DNA from: Planctomycetota bacterium
GTDB lineage: Bacteria > Planctomycetota > Planctomycetia > Planctomycetales > Planctomycetaceae
DNA: 64,000 nt
NCBI GenBank assembly: GCA_027624335.1
Contig: JAQBWV010000001.1
Coordinates: 40,690 to 104,689, forward strand
Reading direction: 5' to 3'
Shown: positions 48,945 to 57,110 of the stretch, piece by piece
Numbering within the stretch: the first letter of the stretch is position 1
How the letters are laid out: each line of letters starts with the position of its first letter
The notes under the pieces: generated by a model
Told to the model about the DNA's origin: nothing
What the model saw: only the letters and a program-made list of their open reading frames with translations
Database searches by the model: none
Made by a program: the position numbers and the translations under genes

Positions 48945-51044
48945 ATGCGGACTCATTTGCCACAGAGCGTTTGGATCGCGGCCTTTGCGACTCTGGCCTT
49001 GCTCCCGGGGTCCCTCATGCACACTGCCTTTTGCGCAGAGGCGGATCCGTTTGCGAAGATCATCGTACCGGCAATTCAGAAGCACTGCGCGAAATGCCAT
49101 GGAGCTGACGCCGATGATGTTGAGGGCGAACTTAATCTGCTGCAATTGCAAAGCGGCGACTTGACTGAAGACGTTGAGTTGGTTCGCACTCTCATCGACG
49201 TGCTCGACCTCAAGGAGATGCCGCCGGAAGACGAGCCGCTGGTTGATCCGAATCTGCGTCAGCAACTGATCTCGGAGTTGCGAACGATTCTCCATACAGC
49301 GATCGCGCAGAAGAAGACGTTTCTACAGGCACCGATCCGGCGCATGAACCGTTTTCAATACAACAACGCGGTGACCGATCTGTTCGACCTGAAGTGCATC
49401 GTCTTCACACTGCCTGAGCGGATGATGCGGGAACACAAAGGGTACTTCAGACCAGAGAGTGGCAGGATGGCTGACGTTGTGACCGTCGGCAGTCGCCCGC
49501 TTGGTAAGTCGCAGATGATCGAGCCTCGCCTTGCTGGAGTCGCGGCCTTTCCGCAGGACCTCCGAGCCGAACATGGCTTCGATAATCGTGGCGATCACCT
49601 GTCGCTGTCGCCGCTGTTGATGGAAGCGTTTTTTAAGCTTGGGCAATCGATTACTCAGAGTCCGGACTTCGTCCCCACGAATGTTGGTATCTGGGAAACG
49701 TTTTTTGAATCGCCGGGAGCAGAAGTTGATCAGGGACTTGAAGTACGTCGGCGTCTGGAGCCGTTCCTGGTGCGAGCTTTTCGTCGACCGATCGGCGGTG
49801 ACGTCCTCAACCGGTACGCCGGCTTCGTGATCAGGCAGATTGACTCGGGCGTCGAGTTTTCGGAGGCGATGAAGTCGGTCGATGCCGCGACAATTTCCTC
49901 TCCGAAGTTTCTTTACCTGTACGATAAATCCGGCGAGAGCGAGACTGCTGAGGATATCGACGATCTTGAGCTCGCTTCGCGGCTGTCGTTTTTTCTGTGG
50001 GGAAGTCTTCCCGATCAAATGCTGCTCGAAACCGCGACGGCGGGTGAATTATCAAATCCGAAGATTCTCAACGCTCAAATCGATCGGATGCTGCAGGATC
50101 ACAAACTGAAGCGATTCTGTGACAGCTTTCCTGCACAATGGCTTCAGCTTGAACGAATCATTTCTTCGGTACCCAATCAGCAGAAGTATCCGAACTTTTA
50201 CTTCTCCAAGTACCGCGACAGCATGCACATGATGCTGGAGCCGCTGCTGCTGTTCGAGACAGTTCTCATTGAAAATCAGCCGATTACTCAGCTGATTGAT
50301 TCCGACTTCACTTATCGATCCGGACTGCTCGAAGAAGCATATGGACCGCTTCGCAGTAAGACCGTGGGAGCGCATAAGAGTCCCGGCGGTGGAGTCACCG
50401 TTCTCGCATTCACTCGAGCGCCAGTCACGGATCGTCGCAATGGTGGAGTTATCACCAACGCAGCCGTCATGACGATGACGTCCGGTCCGGAGCGGACTCA
50501 GCCAATCACTCGCGGAGCGTGGATCGCGACGGTGATCTTTAATAACCCGCCCGAGCCTCCGCCCGCTGACGTTCCTGCTCTTGGTGAAAAACCGCCTGAG
50601 GGGGAAGAACATCTCACACTGCGCGAACGACTTTCAGCACACCGTGAACGGTCCGACTGCAAAGGCTGCCACGAACAGATCGATCCACTCGGCTTCGCGC
50701 TTGAGAATTACGATCCGATCGGTGTCTGGCGAGACAAGTACGAGAACGGTCGAGACGTGGATATGTCCGGCACACTGTTTCGAAAGCACGAGTTCTCGAA
50801 CGTGGTCGAATTCAAAGACGCGATCCTTGCCGAGAAAGATCGCTTCGCACGCGGACTCGCCGGCCACCTGCTGTCTTTTGGACTGGCTCGTGAGTTGGCC
50901 GCTTCGGATCAAGTCGCACTCGACGCAATCGCCGAAGCCACGGCTGCCGATAATTACAGGATTCAGACGTTGCTCAAGCAAGTGATGATGAGCAAGCCAT
51001 TCCTGAGCAAGTCCAATCCACGCAACACAAACACTGCTCAATAA
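48945..51044 (+). CDS. DUF1592-type planctomycete cytochrome protein (DUF1587/1592/1588/1585 architecture)
   Basis: KHCAKCHGADADD heme motif; PIRRMNRFQYNNAVTDLFDL; RAFRRPIGGDVLNRY; SRLSFFLWGSLPDQMLL; CKGCHEQIDPLGFALENYDPIGVWR. Confidence 0.94.
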   Translation: MRTHLPQSVWIAAFATLALLPGSLMHTAFCAEADPFAKIIVPAIQKHCAKCHGADADDVEGELNLLQLQSGDLTEDVELVRTLIDVLDLKEMPPEDEPLVDPNLRQQLISELRTILHTAIAQKKTFLQAPIRRMNRFQYNNAVTDLFDLKCIVFTLPERMMREHKGYFRPESGRMADVVTVGSRPLGKSQMIEPRLAGVAAFPQDLRAEHGFDNRGDHLSLSPLLMEAFFKLGQSITQSPDFVPTNVGIWETFFESPGAEVDQGLEVRRRLEPFLVRAFRRPIGGDVLNRYAGFVIRQIDSGVEFSEAMKSVDAATISSPKFLYLYDKSGESETAEDIDDLELASRLSFFLWGSLPDQMLLETATAGELSNPKILNAQIDRMLQDHKLKRFCDSFPAQWLQLERIISSVPNQQKYPNFYFSKYRDSMHMMLEPLLLFETVLIENQPITQLIDSDFTYRSGLLEEAYGPLRSKTVGAHKSPGGGVTVLAFTRAPVTDRRNGGVITNAAVMTMTSGPERTQPITRGAWIATVIFNNPPEPPPADVPALGEKPPEGEEHLTLRERLSAHRERSDCKGCHEQIDPLGFALENYDPIGVWRDKYENGRDVDMSGTLFRKHEFSNVVEFKDAILAEKDRFARGLAGHLLSFGLARELAASDQVALDAIAEATAADNYRIQTLLKQVMMSKPFLSKSNPRNTNTAQ

Positions 51045-51061
51045 CACGCGATGGTGAATCT

Positions 51062-52414
51062 ATGAAGTCGCTTTCAAGACGACGGTTTCTACGCGGGCTC
51101 GGCGGTGCGGCTCTGGCTCTTCCGTGGATGGAGAGTATCAGCATGGCTGTTCCCACACAGCCAGTACCTCAACGCATGGCGCATTTCTATGTGCCGATTG
51201 GCGTGGTGAGGCGCGGGTTCTTTCCCGGCGAGGCTGACCACATCATTCCCAAGGGAAACCTTGGCAATGTGATGACGTCGCTGGGTAAGCAGGATCCGAC
51301 TTTCAGTGTCAGGCCGCTTGATCAACTCACTCCCACGATGCAACCGCTGGAGAGGTTCAAGAATAAGGTCAACCTCATCACCGGCATGGATCGAACCTTT
51401 CAGCAAGGCACCGACGTCCACGCGCAGTGTGCGTCGTGTTACCTGAGCAGCGCCGAGCCGTACACAATCAAAGGAACTGCGTGGCCGCTGGATCGAACGC
51501 TGGATCATCTCGTGGCTGACCACGTCGGACAGACAACGCCGTTTCGGACGCTCGAATTCAGTTGCAACAGCCATCGAGACAACAAAGAGTCGATCTACTT
51601 CGACAATATCTCGTGGTACGGCACCGGGCATCTGGCACCGTCGATTCGCGACCCTCGCAAAATGTATCGCCGACTGTTTTCGACTCAGGAAGTCGATCGC
51701 TACCGGGACGTTACTGATCTTGTGCTTGAAGACGCCAGATCACTCACAAAAGATCTGGGCTACACCGACCGGCAGAAGTTTGCCGAGTACTTCGACTCGA
51801 TCCGCACCATAGAAACACAGATGGATCGACTCGAAACCATGAAGGCCGAACTCGCTAAAGTGGATTTCGATGAGCCGACCGAAGCCCATCTTCCACGTGG
51901 CGAATACATTCGCCTGATGGGCGATCTGATGGTGGTTGCGCTGCAGACGGGGCTCACGAACGTGACGACATTCATGATTGGCCCCGAGCGTTGGGACACT
52001 CCCTACATGTTCGAAAGCCTGTTCGACAAACCGCGAAGCCATCACGGCATGTCGCATAACCAGACGAAAATGATTGACGATTTACTCAAAGTGGATCGTT
52101 TTCACATGGAACAGTATGTCTATCTGCTCGAAAAGATGGACCAGATCGAGCAGTCCGACGGATCGTCGCTGCTTGATAACACGCTCTTCACTTATGGCTC
52201 CGGATTGGGTGACGGCTCAACGCACCAGTACAACGACCTGCCGATCATTGTGGCGGGCGGAGGAAAACGCGTTCATTCCGGACAGCACATCAACATGCCC
52301 GAAGGAACGCCGCTGGCGAACCTGTGGTTGACTCAGGCCCGCATGATGGGCGTCGACATGAAACGTTTCGCAGACAGCAGCGGAACCATCGATCAGTTAC
52401 TCGCGGAGAGATAG
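51062..52414 (+). CDS. DUF1552 domain-containing protein (Tat signal)
   Basis: MKSLSRRRFLRGLGGAALALPWMES; MAHFYVPIGVVRRGFFP; DVHAQCASCYLSS; YGSGLGDGSTHQYNDLPIIVAGGG. Confidence 0.95.
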   Translation: MKSLSRRRFLRGLGGAALALPWMESISMAVPTQPVPQRMAHFYVPIGVVRRGFFPGEADHIIPKGNLGNVMTSLGKQDPTFSVRPLDQLTPTMQPLERFKNKVNLITGMDRTFQQGTDVHAQCASCYLSSAEPYTIKGTAWPLDRTLDHLVADHVGQTTPFRTLEFSCNSHRDNKESIYFDNISWYGTGHLAPSIRDPRKMYRRLFSTQEVDRYRDVTDLVLEDARSLTKDLGYTDRQKFAEYFDSIRTIETQMDRLETMKAELAKVDFDEPTEAHLPRGEYIRLMGDLMVVALQTGLTNVTTFMIGPERWDTPYMFESLFDKPRSHHGMSHNQTKMIDDLLKVDRFHMEQYVYLLEKMDQIEQSDGSSLLDNTLFTYGSGLGDGSTHQYNDLPIIVAGGGKRVHSGQHINMPEGTPLANLWLTQARMMGVDMKRFADSSGTIDQLLAER

Positions 52415-52471
52415 ACCGAGCCAACCATCGTCCAACCACTGACAGACATTCTGACGAGAAAGCAACTTACC

Positions 52472-53959
52472 ATGAAACTGCTCCACGTCGCGATAACTCT
52501 GCTTGTCCTCTCAGGAACGCTTTCGGCCGCAGATCGTCCGAACATCCTGCTGTTCACGGCCGACGATCTTCACGCCGAATCACTGGGAGTCTACGGCGGC
52601 AGGCCGAACGACCTCACCCCGAACCTTGACGCCTTCGCTGCCGAGAGCCTGCTTTTTAACAAGGCCCATGTGAATGTGGCGATTTGTGCTCCCTGTCGAG
52701 CGGTCATCGCCACGGGGCGATACAGCCATCGTTCGGGAGCGATGGGATTCATGCCGGCACGGGAAGACGTACCAGACATCGTGACCACGCTGAAGGCCGC
52801 CGGTTATCACACTGGGATACTCGGAAAAGTGGGTCATTCCACGCCGAAGAAATCGATGCAGTGGGACTACCACTTTGACCAGAACGAGCTGGGCAACGGA
52901 CGCAATCCCAACATCTACTACCAGCGCAGTCAGGTCTTTCTGAAAGAAACCCAGGCAGCGAAGAAGCCGTTTTACTTCATGGTCAACTCGCACGACCCGC
53001 ACCGCCCCTACTGCAACCCGGCGAAGCTGACGAGCGGTGCCGCGATGCCCTCCCGTGTTTACAAACCAGAAGACGTGACCGTTCCAGGATTTCTCCCCGA
53101 CCTGCCCGGAGTTCGTGTTGAACTGGCGACCTATCTCAATTCCACTCGTCGACTGGACGACACGTTCGGCAAAGTGATGCAGGCTCTGAAAGAATCCGGC
53201 GAGGCCGACAACACACTCGTTCTGTTCATCACAGACAATGGCATCGCCGTTCCATTTGCCAAGTGCAATACCTGGTTCCACAGCTCACGAAGTCCGCTTC
53301 TTGTTCGCTGGCCAGGCGTCATCAAGCAGGGGACTCGTGATGACAAACACTTTGTGTCTGTCGTCGATTTCTTCCCGACGTTTATGGATGCCACCAGGGC
53401 GGAAGGCCCGAGTGGCCTGGACGGTCGATCGTTTCTGCCCTTGCTGAACGGCCAGGCTCAGGCAGGACGTGACCACGTTTTCACGCAGATCGATTCCAAG
53501 GCTGGCGGCGCTGCGGTTCCGATGCGGTGCGTCCAGAACGAGAACTTCGGCTACATCTACAACCCGTTCAGCGACGGCAAATACAGGTACAGCAACAACA
53601 ATGAGGGACTGACGATGGCGGCGATGAACAAAGCCGCCGAGAGCGACCCGGCAATTCAGGCGCGCGTTGATCTCTTTCGTCACCGAGTGCCGGAAGAATT
53701 CTACGATCTGAAGAACGATCCGGATTGTCTCAGGAATTTGATTGCTGACCCGGCTCATGCAGAGACGGTCAAGGCGATGCAGAACAAACTCGTCGCCCAG
53801 ATGAAGAAGACCGACGACCCGATGCTGGCTGCGTTCCTGGATCGCAATGACCGCGTCAAAGTGGACGAAGTCCTGGCGGCGACCTACGGACCGAAAAAGG
53901 GCGCACCAGCAACCGGGAAGAAGACCAAATCCGGTAAGACCAGTAAGGCGATAAAATAG
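52472..53959 (+). CDS. Sulfatase (formylglycine-dependent, secreted)
   Basis: DRPNILLFTADDLHAESLGVYGG; CAPCRAVIATGRYSHRSG (CxPxR); LFITDNGIAVPFAK. Confidence 0.95.
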   Translation: MKLLHVAITLLVLSGTLSAADRPNILLFTADDLHAESLGVYGGRPNDLTPNLDAFAAESLLFNKAHVNVAICAPCRAVIATGRYSHRSGAMGFMPAREDVPDIVTTLKAAGYHTGILGKVGHSTPKKSMQWDYHFDQNELGNGRNPNIYYQRSQVFLKETQAAKKPFYFMVNSHDPHRPYCNPAKLTSGAAMPSRVYKPEDVTVPGFLPDLPGVRVELATYLNSTRRLDDTFGKVMQALKESGEADNTLVLFITDNGIAVPFAKCNTWFHSSRSPLLVRWPGVIKQGTRDDKHFVSVVDFFPTFMDATRAEGPSGLDGRSFLPLLNGQAQAGRDHVFTQIDSKAGGAAVPMRCVQNENFGYIYNPFSDGKYRYSNNNEGLTMAAMNKAAESDPAIQARVDLFRHRVPEEFYDLKNDPDCLRNLIADPAHAETVKAMQNKLVAQMKKTDDPMLAAFLDRNDRVKVDEVLAATYGPKKGAPATGKKTKSGKTSKAIK

Positions 53960-53995
53960 TTGCCAGCCCTGAAAGACGCGGGATCGTCGAGGCAG

Positions 53996-54367
53996 TCACG
54001 CGTTTTCTGCGAGCGTCTCTTCCAGTTTTCCGAGGGCGTCCCACGCGGCAGGGAAGCCTGCATACACGGCGACCTGCATGATTGCTTCGCAGATTTCCTC
54101 GACGCTCGCTCCGTTTCGCAGCGCCATCTGCAGGTTAAGCTTCAACGCATTGTTGCGGCCCAGCGCGGCCAGCACACAGATACTGCACAGCGAACGAGTC
54201 TTCAGGTCGATACCGTCGCGAGTCCAGAAGCGACCACCGACCACGGAGACAACTTCCGTTTCAAAGTCCGGACAGACGGCTCGAAAGCGAGCCGTCAATT
54301 GTTCGATGTTTTCTTCACCGACCATTCGGGCGAATTGGGCGTACCCTTTTTCGTAGTCGTCACTCAT
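53996..54367 (-). CDS. Carboxymuconolactone decarboxylase family protein
   Basis: GRFWTRDGIDLKTRSLCSICVLAALGRNNALKLNLQMALRNGASVEEICEAIMQVAVYAGFPAAWDAL. Confidence 0.93.
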   Translation of the reverse strand: MSDDYEKGYAQFARMVGEENIEQLTARFRAVCPDFETEVVSVVGGRFWTRDGIDLKTRSLCSICVLAALGRNNALKLNLQMALRNGASVEEICEAIMQVAVYAGFPAAWDALGKLEETLAENA

Positions 54368-55286
54368 GTTCTGCCTCCAATAATGGCGCCATACCCCGGT
54401 CAAAATCATGCTTCGCCACCACGACTACTGCCACCAACGGAATTGCGACCAGTACCAACCGCAGCATTCCGATCAACCAGCCCTTCTGATGTCGTAGCTG
54501 CGGCGCCTCTGATATCCAGCAAAGCAGTGGAGCGAGCAGCATCACCACAGCAGAGCCGGTCGGGAGCCGCCCGAAAAAACAGCCGATAAAGATCAGGCCG
54601 AACAATCCCACGACCCCGATTCCGGGGATTGCCGGGGCAACGAAACTGGTCGGTACGCCGACGAAAGGCAGAGTTAACCTGGCTCCGATGGACGTAGCAA
54701 TGAGTGCACCGACCAATGGAAAAGCCGCTGTGCCACCTCCGATATAGCCAGCCATCATCACAGTCAGGCCGGCACACTGCGTCGCCAGGCAAAGTGTCAG
54801 TGACATCGAGACTCCTGCGGATCGGCGGGACAGCCAGGCAAGCAGACTCCAGACGCCTGCCAGCAAGGCACTGCACACCGCCATGACCACGCCAGCTCGC
54901 CATAGTGGCCACTCGTCGTCATGGCCACTCAAGTAAATGGAACCGTGCAGCAGTATCGCCGGAATCGTCGCCGCCAGGGTCAGTCTCAGCAGCCATGCAG
55001 CCCATTGCGGCACTCGCTGGATTCCCGCAATGAACTCGATGCCGAGGACTGCCGGAACGACGATCATCAACAGTCGATCCAGGCCATTCGCGGGCGGCCA
55101 TCTCAAGCGCAAGGACAACACGCAACAGCCAGCCGCAAGACCGAGGCCGAACCCAATGACACACACGGAATTCAGCCACGTCCTGCCGGCACGTGGTCTC
55201 GCCCTCACCATCGCAGGGACGAAAGTCATGCTGACGATGCCCGCAGCACCCATCGCCTTCAAATACAACAGCGGGTCTGGCATCAA
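54360..55286 (-). CDS. Polytopic membrane protein, unknown function
   Basis: 308 aa, about 9-10 hydrophobic segments; overlaps both neighbouring genes by a few nt. Confidence 0.82.
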   Translation of the reverse strand: MMPDPLLYLKAMGAAGIVSMTFVPAMVRARPRAGRTWLNSVCVIGFGLGLAAGCCVLSLRLRWPPANGLDRLLMIVVPAVLGIEFIAGIQRVPQWAAWLLRLTLAATIPAILLHGSIYLSGHDDEWPLWRAGVVMAVCSALLAGVWSLLAWLSRRSAGVSMSLTLCLATQCAGLTVMMAGYIGGGTAAFPLVGALIATSIGARLTLPFVGVPTSFVAPAIPGIGVVGLFGLIFIGCFFGRLPTGSAVVMLLAPLLCWISEAPQLRHQKGWLIGMLRLVLVAIPLVAVVVVAKHDFDRGMAPLLEAEHE

Positions 55287-55870
55287 CTGTTCCGCACACC
55301 TTCGCAGTCAATAATGATGAGCGCCTCGTCACCAATCGGTCCGATCGCGTTTTTGTCGAAACCGAAATCGCTTCGTTTGAGAGACAATTCGGTGGAGAAC
55401 GCAACACGCTTGACCTTTTTGAAGTCGTGCTCTTTGCCACCCATTAAGACCAGCGTGACCTTCTTCGTCGTGCCGTGCATGGTGAAGTCGCCGGTTACTT
55501 CGAATCCGCCTTTGATAACCTTCGTACTCGTGCTTTTGAATTCGATGGTGGGATACTGTTTGGTATCGAAGTAGTCGGGTTGCCGCAGGTGCTCGTCGCG
55601 GGCCTTATTGGCCGTGTCAACGCTGTCGACCTTGATCGTGAGTTCGAACGTCGACTTTGACGGGTCTTCGCGATCGAGCGAAAACTTCCCGGCAACATCG
55701 TTAAACCGCCCATGGATCCAACTGATACCCAGATGCCGTGCCTTGAAGCTGACAGATGAATGCACCAGGTCGTAGTCGTAGTCATCCGCCGCTGTAGCTG
55801 ATTCACCGCTGCCGATGGCAACCGTTCCAACAAGGAGTGTCATCAACCACACTGAAATGAATTGTCGCAT
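55283..55870 (-). CDS. YceI family protein
   Basis: Signal peptide from MRQFISVWL; DYDLVHSSVSFKARHLGISWIHGRFNDVAGKFSLD...SVDTANKARDEHLRQPDYFDTKQYPTIEFKST. Confidence 0.95.
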   Translation of the reverse strand: MRQFISVWLMTLLVGTVAIGSGESATAADDYDYDLVHSSVSFKARHLGISWIHGRFNDVAGKFSLDREDPSKSTFELTIKVDSVDTANKARDEHLRQPDYFDTKQYPTIEFKSTSTKVIKGGFEVTGDFTMHGTTKKVTLVLMGGKEHDFKKVKRVAFSTELSLKRSDFGFDKNAIGPIGDEALIIIDCEGVRNS

Positions 55871-56297
55871 GAGCTCGTTCCTTCCAGACAGATTTCTGTA
55901 ATTGCAATTCGCTGCGTGACCAGCGGGTTCGCGATCATCGTATGGCCCGCAGAGCTGGGAGTATAGCTTTCGGTTTCGGCGATCAGGGCACGGGGCCGAT
56001 CTGTCCCATGCTGGCTCTGGCAATCACATCGAGTCGATGCACCTGCGCCGACTGTTCGATAACAGCAGCGAACGACCGGGTCGCGAATATTCTGCGAGCG
56101 GGTATCGATGCGGCGTTTCATCGTGACCGCGTTCGCGATGGACGTTCGCCGCAAACATCTCACTGGATAACCGCGTGAGGTTAATTCCGACACGTTCCTG
56201 AGGCATCAGAGGCTCCCCATCAGAGGACTCACCCGCCACAAGCTGTCACAGAAAGGCCACCAGTACGTTTCTCTGAGAGCCGCTCAGAAACGCACAA

Positions 56298-56329
56298 GCC
56301 TCTGAGCCATAAGATTACGACTCAGAGGC
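56298..56329 (-). terminator. Possible terminator hairpin downstream of tRNA-Ser
   Basis: GCCTCTGAG (56298-56306) / CTCAGAGGC (56321-56329), perfect 9-bp stem 12 nt from the tRNA 3' end. Confidence 0.4.
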
Positions 56330-56340
56330 GTGTGGATGAG

Positions 56341-56425
<85 letters not shown>

Positions 56426-56596
56426 GGGACTTGACGGTTTGACCTCGTGGCCGAGCTGGCAGTCGCGCTGCCGGACAAACCGGTGCTGCGTACAAACACC
56501 AACCTGCAATTCAGGCCGTTAATCTTACGCAGCGACAGGATACATCCCTTTTCGGCAGGAGTGCCGCTCCAGCTCCAGGGAAGTTACGGTGAGAAA

Positions 56597-56839
56597 TTAC
56601 TCAGCTGCCGCCGCTGCCGCCTTGCGTTGCTCGCATTCCGCTTCGCGAGCTGCGATGGCGTCCACGGCTACCATTCGAGTGCGGATCTGGCGGCATTTTG
56701 AGTCCAGATTTCGCCAGATTGAATCGCGTTTTCGAAGGGCTCCATCGACGCCGCGCTCGTCGAGGATGCTGACGTACTTGTTCAGCTTTTCGCGAGCGAC
56801 TTCCAGTTGCCGTTCAAGTGAATCTCGTGTCTGTCCCAT
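56597..56839 (-). CDS. Small coiled-coil-like protein, unknown function
   Basis: 80 aa MGQTRDSLERQLEVAREKLNKYVSILDERGVDGALRKRDSIWRNL...; charged helical composition. Confidence 0.6.
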   Translation of the reverse strand: MGQTRDSLERQLEVAREKLNKYVSILDERGVDGALRKRDSIWRNLDSKCRQIRTRMVAVDAIAAREAECEQRKAAAAAAE

Positions 56840-56890
56840 AATCGCAAAACCTCATTCCTCGGTGGACCAGGAACGGCCCTTTCAATTACT

Positions 56891-57076
56891 TCAGAATTTG
56901 TACATATGAGCCGCCGCAAGTGTCGGAAGCCGACCATTGTTGCGATCTGTGGTCGGTTCATCAATGGGACGTGCGGGAAATGATTTTCTTCGGGAATCGG
57001 CACCCCTGTCGGGAACCAACTTGTCGATAATCTGCGTCGTGACGGTGCCTTTCGTGCCTGAGATAAATTCCTTCAT
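56891..57076 (-). CDS. Small ORF (61 aa), tentative
   Basis: MKEFISGTKGTVTTQIIDKLVPDRGADSRRK..., co-oriented just upstream of the 80-aa gene; no homologue known to me. Confidence 0.35.
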   Translation of the reverse strand: MKEFISGTKGTVTTQIIDKLVPDRGADSRRKSFPARPIDEPTTDRNNGRLPTLAAAHMYKF

Positions 57077-57110
57077 TTTGATTCCGGAGGGCGGTCACTG
57101 AGTCGCTACC

